Below, piece by piece: positions 12,189 to 22,875 of a DNA stretch of 64,000 bases. The notes beneath the pieces were generated by a model, which saw nothing but the letters and a program-made list of their open reading frames with translations, was not told where the DNA came from and did no database searches. Source of the DNA: Batillaria attramentaria (Eukaryota > Mollusca > Gastropoda > Batillariidae); NCBI GenBank assembly GCA_018292915.2, contig JACVVK020000193.1:1-64000 (forward strand), in the 5' to 3' direction. The translations under genes were made by a program, and so were the position numbers. Numbering within the stretch: position 1 is the first letter of the stretch; each line of letters opens with the position of its first letter.

Positions 12189-12306
12189 TTAAAGACGCTC
12201 TGTTTCTTACAGGCAAACTCATTTGTGCTTGGAAATGGAAATGTCGCCATTTTTCTCCGAAATAAACGATTGAATCGCGTTTTTTGTCACCCATTCCATG
12301 CGTCCG
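12189..12306 (+). repeat. Satellite fragment between two insertions
   Basis: Typical satellite words (CACATTTGTGCTTGGAAATG, AACGATTGAATCGCG, CACCCATTCCATGCGTCCG) run from the TTAA of the THAP element to the target duplication of the RTE-like LINE. Bases 12295-12306 (TCCATGCGTCCG) recur at 14731-14742. Confidence 0.88.
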
Positions 12307-14715
12307 AACGGGGAGCTTTTCACGGACTTCTGCGCCTTCAACGACCTGGTCACTGGAGGAACAGTCTTCCCCCACAAGAAGATCCACAAAACAACATGGT
12401 TTTCCCCAGATGGAAGAACAGAAAATCAGATTGACCACATCACCATCGGCAGGAAGTGGCGGAGAAGTCTACATGACGTCAGAACAAGACGGGGCGCAGA
12501 CGCAGCCTCGGACCATCATCTGGTGGTAGCAGCGCTACAAATCAAGCTCAAGGCCTACAAAGACCAAGCAGGCAGACCATCCTCCAAATACAATGTGAAC
12601 ACCTTGAAGGACAGAGTGAAAGTGAACCAGTTCAAAGTAGAGCTGAGAAACAGGTTCAGCGCACTGGAAAACCTGACCGAAGAGACAGTGGAAGGTCATT
12701 GGCACGGACTACGTAACACCTGGACATCAACATGCAAGGAGATACTGGGGAAGAAAACAAGGAAACATAAAGAGTGGCTATCGTCGGACACGTGGAACCT
12801 CATCACGAGCAGGAAAGAGCTGAAGGAGAAGATCAATCTGACCCAGAACCTGGAGGAGAAACAGGATCAGGCGCTCTACTGGGAGACGAACAGACAAGTG
12901 AAGAAGAGTGCAAGACGAGACAAGCGAGCCTTCATCCATGAACTTACAGAGGAAGCAGAGACAGCAGCGGGGAAGAGAGACATAAAGAGACTCTACGAAA
13001 TCACAAGAACATTGACAGGAAAGACAAGCAACCCCACTCGTCCTGTCAAAGACAAGAACGGCGAGACCATCACTGGAGAAGAAGCACAAAGAGCAAGATG
13101 GGCAGAACATTTTAAGGAGATCCTGAACAGACCACCACCACCAGTACCCCCTGACATACCTCCGGCTACACAGCTATTGGAAGTTAACACTAATCCGCCA
13201 ACAAAGCAGGAGACAATGAAAGCCATCAAGTCCCTCAAATCTGGTAAGGCAGCAGGACCAGACGGTATTCCACCAGAAGCCCTGAAGGCAGATATTCAAA
13301 CATCTGCGGACATGTTGCACCCACTGCTAGTGAAGATCTGGGAGACAGAAGCAGTGCCAGAAGACTGGAAGAAAGGTTTCCTTGTGAAACTTCCAAAGAA
13401 GGGCGACCTGTCACTGTGCAACAATTGGAGAGGGATAATGCTCCTATCCATACCTGGAAAAGTGCTGTCAAGAATCATCTTGGAGAGACTCAAGACTGCC
13501 CTAGACAAGACCCTGCGAGACGAACAGGCAGGCTTCCGCCAAGACAGATCCTGTACGGACCACATCGCCACAATGAGAATCATCATAGAACAGTCCCTTG
13601 AGTGGCAGACCCCCCTGTACTGCGTCTTCGTGGACTTCCAGAAGGCGTTTGACAGCGTGGACAGGGAGGTCATTTGGAAACTAATGCAGCACTACGGCTT
13701 TCCTCCCAAGTACATCGTCATCATCCAGCAGCTGTACGAAGACGCCACCTGTCAAGTCATACACGAGGGAAAGCTGACCAACCCCTTCCAGGTACAAACC
13801 GGCGTACGCCAAGGATGCCTATTGTCGCCGACATTTTTCCTGATGGTGGTGGACTGGATTATGCGGCAGTCCACAGCAGGCCAGAAGACCGGCATCCAGT
13901 GGACATTCACCAAGCAGTTAGAAGACCTTGACTTTGCGGATGACATCAGCCTCCTCTCCCACAGACAACAACATGCGCAAGAAAAGCTAGAACGCGTTGC
14001 AGTGGCAGCCGAGAAGACTGGCCTTAGGATCAACACTGGAAAGATAGAGATCCTGCGCATCAACAACCAGCAGCAAGACCCAGTCCGACTGCAGCAAGAG
14101 GAGATCAAGGAAGTAGAGAAATTCACCTACCTGGGCAGCGTAGTGAGCAAAGACGGCGGAGCAGACGACGACATCAAGAGCCGCATCAGCAAAGCAAGAC
14201 ACGCCTTCAAAACCCTACAGCCCATCTGGCGATCTTCAGCCCTCTCATTCCACAATAAGATCAGGATCTTCAACACTAACGTCAAGTCAGTCCTTTTATA
14301 CGGCTCCGAAACTTGGCGCACAACCAAAACCAACAGGAACAAGCTGCAAACATTCGTCAACAGATGCCTGCGCAACATCCTAAACATCAGATGGCCAGAA
14401 GTCATCTCAAATGAAGACCTGTGGAACAGAACAAATCAAACACCGATCGGAGAAGACATCAAGAAGAGGAAATGGGGGTGGATTGGTCACACAATGCGCA
14501 AATCACCTTCAAACATCACCCGGCAGGCACTGGACTGGAACCCCCAAGGAAAACGAAAGGTTGGCAGACCCAGGCAGACGTGGAGGAGAAGCACGGACGC
14601 TGAAGTGAAGGCAGCCAGAATGACATGGGCCGAGCTGAAGAGGCTCTCCCAAAACCGTGTCCGTTGGAGGAGTGCTGTTGTGGCCCTTTGCTCCCGAGCG
14701 GAGCCAGAGGCATAA
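12298..14715 (+). CDS. RTE-like endonuclease (partial) and reverse transcriptase polyprotein
   Basis: A continuous frame of 805 codons. Residues about 4-80 are the end of an apurinic-type endonuclease domain, with the TENQIDHI stretch and the SDHHLV motif at 71-76. The reverse transcriptase follows: AAGPDGIPPEA near 320, NNWRGIMLLSIP near 378, DEQAGFRQDRS near 405, FVDFQKAFDSVD near 443 and catalytic FADD near 546-549. After it come YLGSVV, LYGSETW and a C-terminal GRPRQTWRR segment. The nearest recognisable group is the RTE clade. The N-terminal half of the endonuclease is missing, so it cannot be autonomous. The ATG at 12298 and the next two codons come from the satellite target duplication, so the apparent start is accidental. 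No frameshift or stop is present, which suggests a young insertion. Confidence 0.82.
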   Translation: MRPNGELFTDFCAFNDLVTGGTVFPHKKIHKTTWFSPDGRTENQIDHITIGRKWRRSLHDVRTRRGADAASDHHLVVAALQIKLKAYKDQAGRPSSKYNVNTLKDRVKVNQFKVELRNRFSALENLTEETVEGHWHGLRNTWTSTCKEILGKKTRKHKEWLSSDTWNLITSRKELKEKINLTQNLEEKQDQALYWETNRQVKKSARRDKRAFIHELTEEAETAAGKRDIKRLYEITRTLTGKTSNPTRPVKDKNGETITGEEAQRARWAEHFKEILNRPPPPVPPDIPPATQLLEVNTNPPTKQETMKAIKSLKSGKAAGPDGIPPEALKADIQTSADMLHPLLVKIWETEAVPEDWKKGFLVKLPKKGDLSLCNNWRGIMLLSIPGKVLSRIILERLKTALDKTLRDEQAGFRQDRSCTDHIATMRIIIEQSLEWQTPLYCVFVDFQKAFDSVDREVIWKLMQHYGFPPKYIVIIQQLYEDATCQVIHEGKLTNPFQVQTGVRQGCLLSPTFFLMVVDWIMRQSTAGQKTGIQWTFTKQLEDLDFADDISLLSHRQQHAQEKLERVAVAAEKTGLRINTGKIEILRINNQQQDPVRLQQEEIKEVEKFTYLGSVVSKDGGADDDIKSRISKARHAFKTLQPIWRSSALSFHNKIRIFNTNVKSVLLYGSETWRTTKTNRNKLQTFVNRCLRNILNIRWPEVISNEDLWNRTNQTPIGEDIKKRKWGWIGHTMRKSPSNITRQALDWNPQGKRKVGRPRQTWRRSTDAEVKAARMTWAELKRLSQNRVRWRSAVVALCSRAEPEA

Positions 14716-14730
14716 GTCAAGTAAGTCAAG
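12307..14730 (+). mobile_element. 5'-truncated RTE-like LINE with 12-bp target-site duplication
   Basis: The body is flanked by TCCATGCGTCCG at 12295-12306 and 14731-14742. Removing body and one repeat restores an uninterrupted satellite. The 5' end is cut inside the endonuclease domain. The 3' end follows the stop codon closely with a short AAGTCAAGTAAGTC repeat and no poly(A), as is common in RTE-like elements. 5' truncation with a target duplication is the signature of target-primed reverse transcription. Confidence 0.9.
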
Positions 14731-15642
14731 TCCATGCGTCCGTATGAATTACACCAGAAAAACGTGCATTACGATTTTTCCCACCAATAGTGTGAGTAGT
14801 AGAACCGGTAAAGTTGAAAAATGCAGGGCTGCTTCAGAGAGACAATACTGCCTTTCATGGCGGTTACCACTGAGAGCACTGGCAGGAAAAATATAAGTGC
14901 ATGTCTTTCTATCAGAACTGGGGTGGACACATCGAACGTTCTTTAAAAAACCGCGATCCAAGCGGCCGATTGCAAGAAAATCGCGATCTCACTGGAAAAC
15001 GCTCAGTTTTAACAAGAAAGCACATTTGTGCTTGGTAATGTAAATGCCATTTTTCTACAAACTTAACGATTGAATCGCTTTTTTTGTCACTCATCCCATT
15101 AGTTCGTATGAATTGCACCAGAAAAACATGCATTACGATTTTTCCCACACACAGTGTGAGTAGTAGAGCCGGTAAAGTCCAAAAATTCAGGGTTGCTTCG
15201 GAGAGGAAAAAGTGCCTTTCATGGCGGTTACCACTCAGACGATTGGCAGGAAATATGTAAATGCATGTGTTTCTGGTAGAATGGAGGTGGACACATCGAA
15301 CGGTGTCGTAAAAAACGCGATCCAAGTGGCCGATTGCAAGAAAATCGCGAAGCAAACGCAAAAACGCTGTGTTTCTCACACGTGCTTGGAAATGGAAATG
15401 GCGCCATTTTTCTATCAACTGAACGATTGAGTAGCGTTCTTTTGCACCCATTCCATGCGTCCAATAGTGTAGGTAGTAGAGCCGGTAAAGTCGAAAAATG
15501 CAGGGCTTTTTCAGAGAGCAAAAACTGCCTTTCATGGTGGTTACTACCCAGACCACTGGCTGGAAAAATGTAAATGAATGTGTTTCTTGTAGAATTGAGG
15601 TGGTCATATCAAACGGTTTCCAGAAAATCGCGATCCAAACGC
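14731..15642 (+). repeat. Tandem ~355-bp satellite units
   Basis: About two and a half units start at the CCATGCGTCCGTATGAATTA-type word (14732, about 15094, about 15447). Shared landmarks are AACATGCATTACGATTTT, GTGAGTAGTAGA, CTGCCTTTCATGG, GAGGTGGACACATCGAACG and AACGATTGAATCGC. Confidence 0.9.
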
Positions 15643-15965
15643 GTTCTAGAACCTTCGATAAAAAAGGAAGATTAGAAAGCGGCCGATAACTCTTTAGATC
15701 CTCATGTTCAGATGTAGATTTCTTAAGTGTGGGTCTTATAAGAGCATGTTTGAAGCACTGAGGAACAAGACCAGAAGACAATGTATTTATTATGAATGTC
15801 ACTAGGGGAAGTAGTTCATCAAGGAACTGTTGTAGGGATTGAATCAAGTTCACAAGATTTTTTTCGGCATCTTAAGAATGGTTTCTTTAACTTCAGCAGA
15901 AACAGGTTTAAAGGCAGCCTGAGAAAACAGGATTAGAAGTTTGCCGTGAGGTAGAGTTCAAATTA
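15643..15965 (-). pseudogene. CR1/L2-like LINE fragment, reverse orientation
   Basis: The minus-strand translation (LDELLPLVTFIINTLSSGLV, PQCFKHALIRPTLKK, EDLKSYRPLSNLPFLSKVLER) is the N-terminal part of a reverse transcriptase. It is the same sequence as about 19790-20155 of the plus-strand LINE downstream, but inverted. It breaks off at GTTCTAGAAC. It encodes nothing intact. Confidence 0.88.
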
Positions 15966-15978
15966 CTTCTTATGGTCT

Positions 15979-16922
15979 CGACGGGACGATGTCTTTGAGC
16001 CCCCGTGTCATTAGGCCCCCGTGTCATTGGGCCCCCATTTTTCAGTTACCATGTAGACGTTTCTCAAGCTAAGAAACTTTTGTGAACCTGGCAGGTATGA
16101 AATGTGCAAGCTCCAGAAGGATGAATTTTGAGTGCATGGTCCATTATTAATGCAAAACAGGAAGAAAATCGCGGGAGTCGAACTGACCCGCGTTTGAACT
16201 TCAGGCACGATCGCGTGCCAAAGTCCGAAGTAAATCAGTAAATCTATTCTTGTGGCATAGCGCCATACGCAAGATCCCCGATCGTGCACGAGTACCGGCG
16301 CCCAGACTGCCTTCTTGAAACGGTAGCTTTACTTTAATCTTCCTATAAAAACTTATCCAAAAGGCAGAGTTCAGCCCTTTGAATGAGTTGGAGGAAGTTT
16401 AGTCGTGTTAAAGTGTCTGTTACCTCTTCTTGGTCTTGGTAGAGGAGGAAAAAAAACAACTTTGTGAACCCATGGCCTCCCCGTCCCTCCCGTGGGCGAC
16501 TAAATCCCAATAGATACATGTATACACTTACAAAGTAGGGGGGATTGCTCTTTGAGTTTTTATAAGAAGATTAAAGTAAAGCTACCGTTTCAAGAAGGCA
16601 GTCTGGGCGCCGATACTCGTGCGCGATGGGGGATCTTGCCTATGCCGCTCTAAGGATAGATTACTGATTTACTTCGGACTTTGGCACGTGATCGTGCCTG
16701 AAGTTCAAACGCGGGTCAGTTCGACTCCCGCTATGTTCTTCCTGTTTTGCATTAATAATGGATCATGCACTCAAAATTCATCCTTCTGGAGCTTGCACAT
16801 TACATACGTGCCAGGTTCACAAAAGTTTCTTAGCTTGAGAAACGTCTACATAGTAACTGAAAAATGGGGGCCCAATGACACGGGGGCCTAATGACACGGG
16901 GGCTCAAAGACATCGTCCCGTC
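15979..16922. mobile_element. Foldback (long inverted repeat) element, ~944 bp
   Basis: Arms of about 370 bp (15979-16350 and 16554-16922) are near-perfect reverse complements, starting GACGGGACGATGTCTTTGAG and ending CATCGTCCCGTC. Near each end a 17-bp word around CCCCCGTGTCATTRGG is repeated two to three times. Each arm also contains GTTCGACTCCCGC, which resembles a tRNA B box. The centre (16351-16553) is unrelated to the arms. No coding capacity and no convincing target duplication were seen. Confidence 0.85.
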
Positions 16923-17270
16923 ATTTTTCTACCAACTGAACGATTGAATCGCATTTTTTGTCACCCATTCCATGCGTCCGTATGAATTACACCAGAAAAA
17001 CATGCATTACGATTTTTCCAACCAATACTGTGAGTAGTAGAGTCGGTAAAGTCGAAAAATGCAGGGCTCTTTCACACAGGCCACACTGCCGTTCATGGCG
17101 GTTACCACTCAGACCATTGGCAGGAAAAATGTAAATGCATGTGTTTCTGGTAGAATTGAGGTGGACACATCGAACGTTGTTTAGAAAACTGCGATCCAAG
17201 CGGCCGATATCAAGAAAATCGCGAGCTCACTCGAAAACGATCTGTTTCTCACAGGCAAGTACATTTTCAA
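16923..17270 (+). repeat. Satellite unit (~350 bp)
   Basis: One unit with the usual landmarks (CACCCATTCCATGCGTCCG at about 16962, GAGGTGGACACATCGAACG, TCTCACAGGCAAGTACATTT). It is followed at about 17270-17297 by a (TTCAA)n tract next to the Tc1 element. Confidence 0.88.
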
Positions 17271-17297
17271 TTCAATTCAATTCAATTCAATTCAATA

Positions 17298-18912
17298 TAC
17301 ACTAGTCACATCAAGTTAAGCACATGTCTTTGCACACAGGGGGTTGATTCATCCCTTCAGAAAACATTATTTTGGGGGGTTATGCGGCAACCATTGATGG
17401 AATCTCAAACAGCAGTGTGTAAGCGAGCCTGTGTCAACTGGTAGTGCGCACGGGGGTCTTGGTGACCTCGTTATCGCGCAGGATAAAAAGTGCAAATTTG
17501 CGTTGACTGTGCCTGTTTTACAGCAAGCTTGCTGGGGACACAAGGTGTGTAAAATGGAAAATTCGTTTTTCCTGTGCAAGAGCAGTCTCTTGAGTGAGTT
17601 TTATGCCCCTTCTTTTGGCTTTATAAGCACTGGCTTGGTTACTGTCAGCCCTTTTCACACCATGCCACCAAAAAGAAAGCTTAGCACTTTTGACAAATCC
17701 AGGGCGATTGCGTGGATGCAAGATGGCATTGCAAAGGCTGAAGTGGCACGACGACTTGGTGTGCATCATTCAGTTATTGTTAGGCTGAACCAGCGTTTTA
17801 GGGCGACCAACAGCGTTGAAGAGAGGCCACGGTCAGGTCGGCCGAGGCAGACGACTCCAAGAGAAGATCGTTTCATTGAGAGGCAGGCCCTACTGCAGCG
17901 GGATGCCACCTCAACCAGCATCCAAAGGCAGCTTCGAATGGCAACTAACACCATCCTCAGCCGTCAAGCCATACGAAACCGTCTTCACCACTTCGGCCTC
18001 AGATCACGTCGCCCAGCTGTTCGAGCACGACTGCTAGCAGCCGATAGGCTGGCTCGCCGAGCTTTCAGCCAGCGTCATGTCAGATGGAACCAACAACAGT
18101 GGTCTCAGGTCCTCTTTTCCGATGAGTCGCGGTTTTCTCTTGAACACAATGACGGCCGAACTAGAGTTTGGAGGCGTGTTGGTGAACGTTACATTGATGC
18201 AGCTGTACGCGAGACCCGGGCCTTCGGGGGAGGATCAGTTATGGTATAGGGTGCCTGCAGCCTCCACCACAAGACACCACTCTACCATATTGACGGAAAC
18301 CTGACAGGCCTCCGCTATCGGGATGAAATACTGGCGCCTTTCGTCGTTCCGACCATGCAACGGATAGGGCCCATGGCAGTCTTCCAAGACGACAATGCTC
18401 GGCCACATAGGGCCCGGGTGGCCGAAAACTTCCTTGTGCAGGCCGGCATCAACAGGATGATCTTCCCCGTGTATAGTCCCGACCTCAATCCCATCGAGCA
18501 TCTTTGGGATGAGTTGGGGAGACGTGTGAAGGAGAACCACCCACCTCCCAGGGACCGTCAGGATCTCGTCCGAATGCTGCAACTGGAATGGCAGAGAATC
18601 CCTCAGAGGGTCATCAGAACACTTGTCAACTCGATGAGGAGTCGCTGCGTGGAATGTCTCGCTAATGGCGGTGGCCACACCCACTATTAAAATGATTTGG
18701 TGAATTGGACAGATTTTGCGAACTTTGATTTCGACCCCTCCTCAGTTTCACTGTGTGTAAATCAACAACCGTTTCTTCGATCTCAATGAAATTCACTGTA
18801 CGTTTGAACAAGATAATAAAGTAAGTCTGTTCCCAATTTCAAAATCGTGGCTTTTATATTTTTGAAAATATGCGGGTGCATATAAACTGTGCTTAACTTG
18901 ATGTGACTAGTA
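17298..18912 (+). mobile_element. Tc1-like DNA transposon, full length
   Basis: Inverted ends of at least 28 bp: the left TACACTAGTCACATCAAG mirrors the right CTTGATGTGACTAGTA, each next to TA. The element contains one nearly complete transposase gene. Both flanks are satellite, with an extra (TTCAA)n tract on the left. Confidence 0.85.
17662..18690 (+). pseudogene. Tc1-family transposase with one internal stop
   Basis: The ATG at 17662 (MPPKRKLSTFDK) opens a frame of about 342 codons, the normal length of a Tc1 transposase. An N-terminal helix-turn-helix (VARRLGVHHSVIVRL) is followed by the GRPRQTT hinge and a second HTH region. The catalytic motifs are FSDES, FQDDNARPH and SPDLNPIEHLWD, giving a DD34E spacing. 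A single TAG at 18247-18249 replaces what is normally the Trp codon in the GGGSVMVWG stretch. The frame is otherwise open to 18690. The break is a point mutation, so the copy died recently or the base is a sequencing error. The GRPRQ hinge and DD34E support Tc1 rather than mariner. Confidence 0.92.
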
Positions 18913-19783
18913 TAATTTGTGCTTGTTAGAGGAAATGGCGCCATTTTTGTCCCAACTGAACGATTGAATCTCGGTTTACTACATGTATCACTCATTCCAT
19001 GTGTCCGTATGAATTACACCAGACAAAAATATGCATTACGATTTTTCCCACCAATGGTGTGAGTAGTAGAGTCAGTAAAGTTAAAAAAAAAATGAGGGGC
19101 TGTTTCAGAGAGCGAAACTGCCTTTCATGGCGGTTGCCACTCTCAGACCATTGGCAGGAAAAATGTAAATGCATGTGTTTGAGGTAGAACTGAGGTGGAC
19201 ACATCGAACGTGTCCTGAAAATCGCGAGGTCACGTAAAAAAAACGCTGTTTCTCACAGGCAAGCACATTAATGTGCTTGAAAATGGAAATGTCGAAATTT
19301 TTCTCAGAAACTGAACGATTGAATCGCGGTTTTTTGTCACCCATTCCATGTGTCCTTATGAATTAAAATTTTTTCCCACCAAAAGTGTAAGTAGTAGAGC
19401 CGGTAAAGTCCAAAAATGCAGGGCTGCTTCAGAGAGGCAAAACTGCCTTTCATGGCGGTTACCACTCAGACCACTGGCAGGAGAAATGTAAATGCATGTG
19501 TTTGAGGTAGAATTGAGGTGGACACATCGAACGGTGTCCAGAAAACCGCGACCCAAGTGGCCGATTGCAAGAAAATCGCAAGGTCACTCAAAAACGCTGT
19601 TTCTCACAGGAAAGCACAGTTGTGCTTGTTAGCGGAAATGTCGCCATTTTTCTCCCAACTGAATGATTGAATCGCGGTTTTTATTCATCCATTCCATGCG
19701 TACGTATGAATTACACCAGAAAAACATGCATTACGATTTTTCCCACCAATACTGTGAGTAGTAGAGCCGGTAAAGTCGAAAAT
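18913..19783 (+). repeat. Tandem ~345-bp satellite units
   Basis: CATTCCATG landmarks at about 18995, 19340 and 19687 give a period near 345 bp. The array continues on both sides of the transposon insertions. Confidence 0.9.
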
Positions 19784-21640
19784 CTGAACTCTAATTTGAA
19801 CTCTACCTCACGGCAAACTTCTAATCCTGTTTTCTCAGGAGCTCAGTTGGCTGCCTTTAAACCTGTTTCTGCTGACCAAGTTAAAGAAACCATTCTTAAG
19901 ATGCCGTGAACCGTGAAAAAATCCTGTGAACTTGATCCAATCCCTACAACACTTCTCTTCGACTGCCTTGATGAACTACTTCCCCTAGTGACATACATAA
20001 TAAATACTTCCCTGTCTTCTGGTCTTGTTCCTCAGTGCTTCAAACATGCTTTTATAAGACCCACACTTAAAAAAATCTACATCTGAACATGAGGATCTAA
20101 AGAGTTATCGGCCTCTTTCTAATCTTCCTTTTTTATCGAAGGTTCTAGAACGCATTGTCCTATCGCAACTATTAAATCATTTAATTGATCATAAACTTCT
20201 AGAACCCAACCAGTCAGCTTACTTGAAAGGTCACAGTACAGAAACAGCTCTGTTACGTGTAGTAAATGATCTTTTGAATGCCTCTGATAATGGTCAGGTA
20301 TCCATCTTATCTCTACTTGATCTATCAGCTGCTTTTGATACTGTTGATCACACTATCTTACTTCAAAGACTCTCCACCTCATTTGGCTTGTCTGGCAAGG
20401 TACTTTCCTGGTTCGCTTCGTATTTCGGAAATCGTACACAAACCGTCTCAGTAAATGGCATTAATTCTACATCTCTGCCTGTGCGCTATGGAGTTCCCCA
20501 AGGCTCGGTCCTTGGTCCTATTCACTTCACATTATATATGAAACCCCTCAGTTCGGTTTTCACACTCACAAATATCTCATACCACTTTTTTTGCTGATGA
20601 CTCGCAGCTGCATAAATCTTCTACTCCTACTAATTTACCTAACCTTATTACTGAAGTGTTCTCTTCAATTGAAGCTGTGGAAGAATGGTTCAGTCAGAAT
20701 AAATTAAAAATGAATGAAGAGAAGACAGAGGTCATAGCCATTGGCACCAGCCAGAACCTTAAGAAAACAATCTGCACAATTACTCAACATCTTTAATATT
20801 AGTGTACCATTTTCTAAGACAGTGAAGCTTCTAGGGGTATTCCTGGATGAGTGTCTCACAATGGATGCACAGATAAATCGTCTGTGTAAAATTCTCTACA
20901 TCCAAATTCGGAAACTAAGCAAAATACGTCCTTTATTAACCATAGATGCAGCAAATAAACTTGCAACTTCATTCATTCTCTCTAGATTAGATTATTGCAA
21001 CTCTCTCTTGGCTGGTTTACCGGATGACAAAATTCGCACACTCCAGCAAATTCAAAATTGTGCTGCAAGACTAGTCTTGAAAAAAAGAAAACTGGAAAGG
21101 TCTACTTCTTTATTAAGAAGCCTTCACTGGCTTCCTATAAGAGCAAGAATTGAATACAAAGTATCAACCATTTGCCACAGAGCTTTCCATAGCAATGACT
21201 TACCCAGTTACATACATGATTTACTTGTGCCATATGCACCATCCAGGAGTCTTCGTTCTGAAAATTCAAATCTTTTGTCTGTACCTCGATATAAATTGCA
21301 TAACTATGGTAGACGTTCTTTTTTCATTTTCGGTCCCCAAACTTGGAACAAGCTGCCAATATCTTTAAGATCAATAAAATCAGAAAGTTTATCCAAAAGC
21401 CATCTAAAAACTTACCTATTCAAAGCATATTTGTAATGAAAAAGGTTCAAACAAGATCTCATAGAGTTTTCACTATCCTGACTGTTGATCTTTTGTCAGT
21501 TTTTCATTCTGGGGTATTCCTCGTTATTGCTTTTTGACTGTTTTTATTGTCTGTTAAATTTTCGTTAGCGCTTAGAGCATGTAATCTTACATGAATATGC
21601 GCTTTATAAATAAAATTATTCTTCTTCTTCTTATTATTAT
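19784..21640 (+). mobile_element. CR1/L2-like LINE, 5'-truncated and frame-broken
   Basis: Reverse transcriptase reads in order across frames. First comes the N-terminal region (LELLPLV-type, SYRPLSNLPFLSKVLE at about 20100-20150). Next are LKGHSTETALLRVVNDLL, LLDLSAAFDTVDHTILL and RYGVPQGSVLGPI (20223-20597), then FFADDSQLHKS (about 20590) and KLKMNEEKTEV. The C-terminal part (20741-21436) ends KSHLKTYLFKAYL. Frame changes and stops occur near 19906, 20080, 20597 and 20795. The 3' end has GCGCTTTATAAATAAAATTATT and an ATT microsatellite, typical of CR1/L2 tails. It lies in the satellite with AAAAT at both junctions. Part of its thumb region (20784-21157) corresponds to the segment amplified in the 967-bp satellite. 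Confidence 0.9.
20741..21436 (+). pseudogene. LINE reverse transcriptase C-terminal region
   Basis: This stretch reads MDAQINRLCKILYIQIRKL, SRLDYCNSLLAGLP, LQQIQNCAARLVLKKRK, LHWLPIRARIEYK, PSRSLRSEN and FGPQTWNKLPISLR, the usual post-catalytic region of CR1/L2 and Jockey-group reverse transcriptases. It extends about 95 codons past the point where the satellite-borne copies end, so it is closer to the donor structure. Confidence 0.88.
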
Positions 21641-22172
21641 TAAAATCGCAGGGCTCTTTCAGAGAGGCCAAACTGCCTTTCATGGCGGTTACCACTCAGA
21701 CCATTGGCAGGAAAAATGTAAAGGCATGTGTTTGAGGTAGAATGGAGGTGGACACATCGAACGGTGTCCAGAAAACCGCGATCCAAGCGGCCGATTGCAA
21801 GAAAATCGCGAGCTCACGCAAAAACGCTCTGTTTTTCACAGGCAAGCACATTTGTGTTTGGAAATGGAAATGGAAATGTCGCCGTGCCGAAATCTATTTG
21901 CCTGTGAGAATGAGTGGGTTTTTTTGGAGACTGAAGATTTTCTCCCAATCGGTCGATTAAACCGCGGTTTTCCGGACACCATTCGATTTGTTCTCCATTC
22001 TACCAGCAAAACATGCATTTACATGTTTCCTGCCAAATGTCTGAGTAGTTTCCCGCCTCGAAACGCAGTTTTGCCCCTCTGAAGCAGCCCTACATTTTTC
22101 GACTTTACCGGCTCTACTACTCACACTATTGGTGGGAAAAATTGTAATGCTGTGTTTCTGGTGTAATTCATA
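21641..22172. repeat. Head-to-head pair of satellite units
   Basis: 21641-21890 carries the unit in the plus direction (GCAGGGCTCTTTC, GAGGTGGACACATCGAACG). From about 21895 to 22172 the same landmarks appear as reverse complement (ACCGGCTCTACTACTCACAC, GTGTAATTCATAC). This is the only inverted junction seen in the satellite field. Confidence 0.82.
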
Positions 22173-22610
22173 CACATTGAATGTCTCCTGTCCGCTCAGG
22201 CCTTACCGAAGTAGTTCGGGTAACCCATGAGTGATCGGGGAAGTCACATCCTGATTACAGGAGAGGGACATCATGACTATCTCCGAAGTAATGCACGTGT
22301 ACTTTCTCTTTAGGCCATTTAGTACTTAGTACTTTCACTTGTATCCCACCTCTTTGTAAAAAGTCCCAGCTGCACTGGCAGCTTTCCTCTTTTTGTGACC
22401 GCCAGCTATGCATCTTGACCTACATGACACAAAAATCACGAAAATCACGCTTTCAGGATGACAAAAATCACTACAGACTAGCACACTTGGCAAACAGTGT
22501 ACCTCAAACACTGCACATGACCCCACGGTCAATTTGTGTCCTCACGCTTGTGGACTTATAACCCCAGTCACGTCGAGGTCGTACCTCTAGCCAATAATTA
22601 TGATTGACTT
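22173..22610. other. No recognisable feature
   Basis: Low-copy-looking sequence between satellite fragments. No long frame, repeat or RNA-like fold was recognised. Confidence 0.5.
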
Positions 22611-22875
22611 GGTTCACGAGTTAGTGGACACATCGAATGATGTCCAGAAAACCGCGATCCAATCGGCCGACTGGGAGAAAATCGCGACTCTGTGCAACAA
22701 CGCTCCCCTTTTTCAGAGTCAAGCACATTTGTGCTTTTATCGGGAAACACTGCCATTTTCTCCCTTGTTTTTGTCACCCATTCCATGCGTCCGTATGAAT
22801 TACACCAGAAAAACATGCATTACGATTTTCTCGCCAATAGTGTGAGTAGTAGAGCCGGTAAAGATGAAAAGTGCA
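22611..22875 (+). repeat. Last satellite fragment of the field
   Basis: A unit with an internal deletion: GTGGACACATCGAATG, AAACCGCGATCCAATCGGCC, CACCCATTCCATGCGTCCG and GTGAGTAGTAGAGCCGGTAAAG appear in order. Nothing satellite-like was seen after about 22880. Confidence 0.82.
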
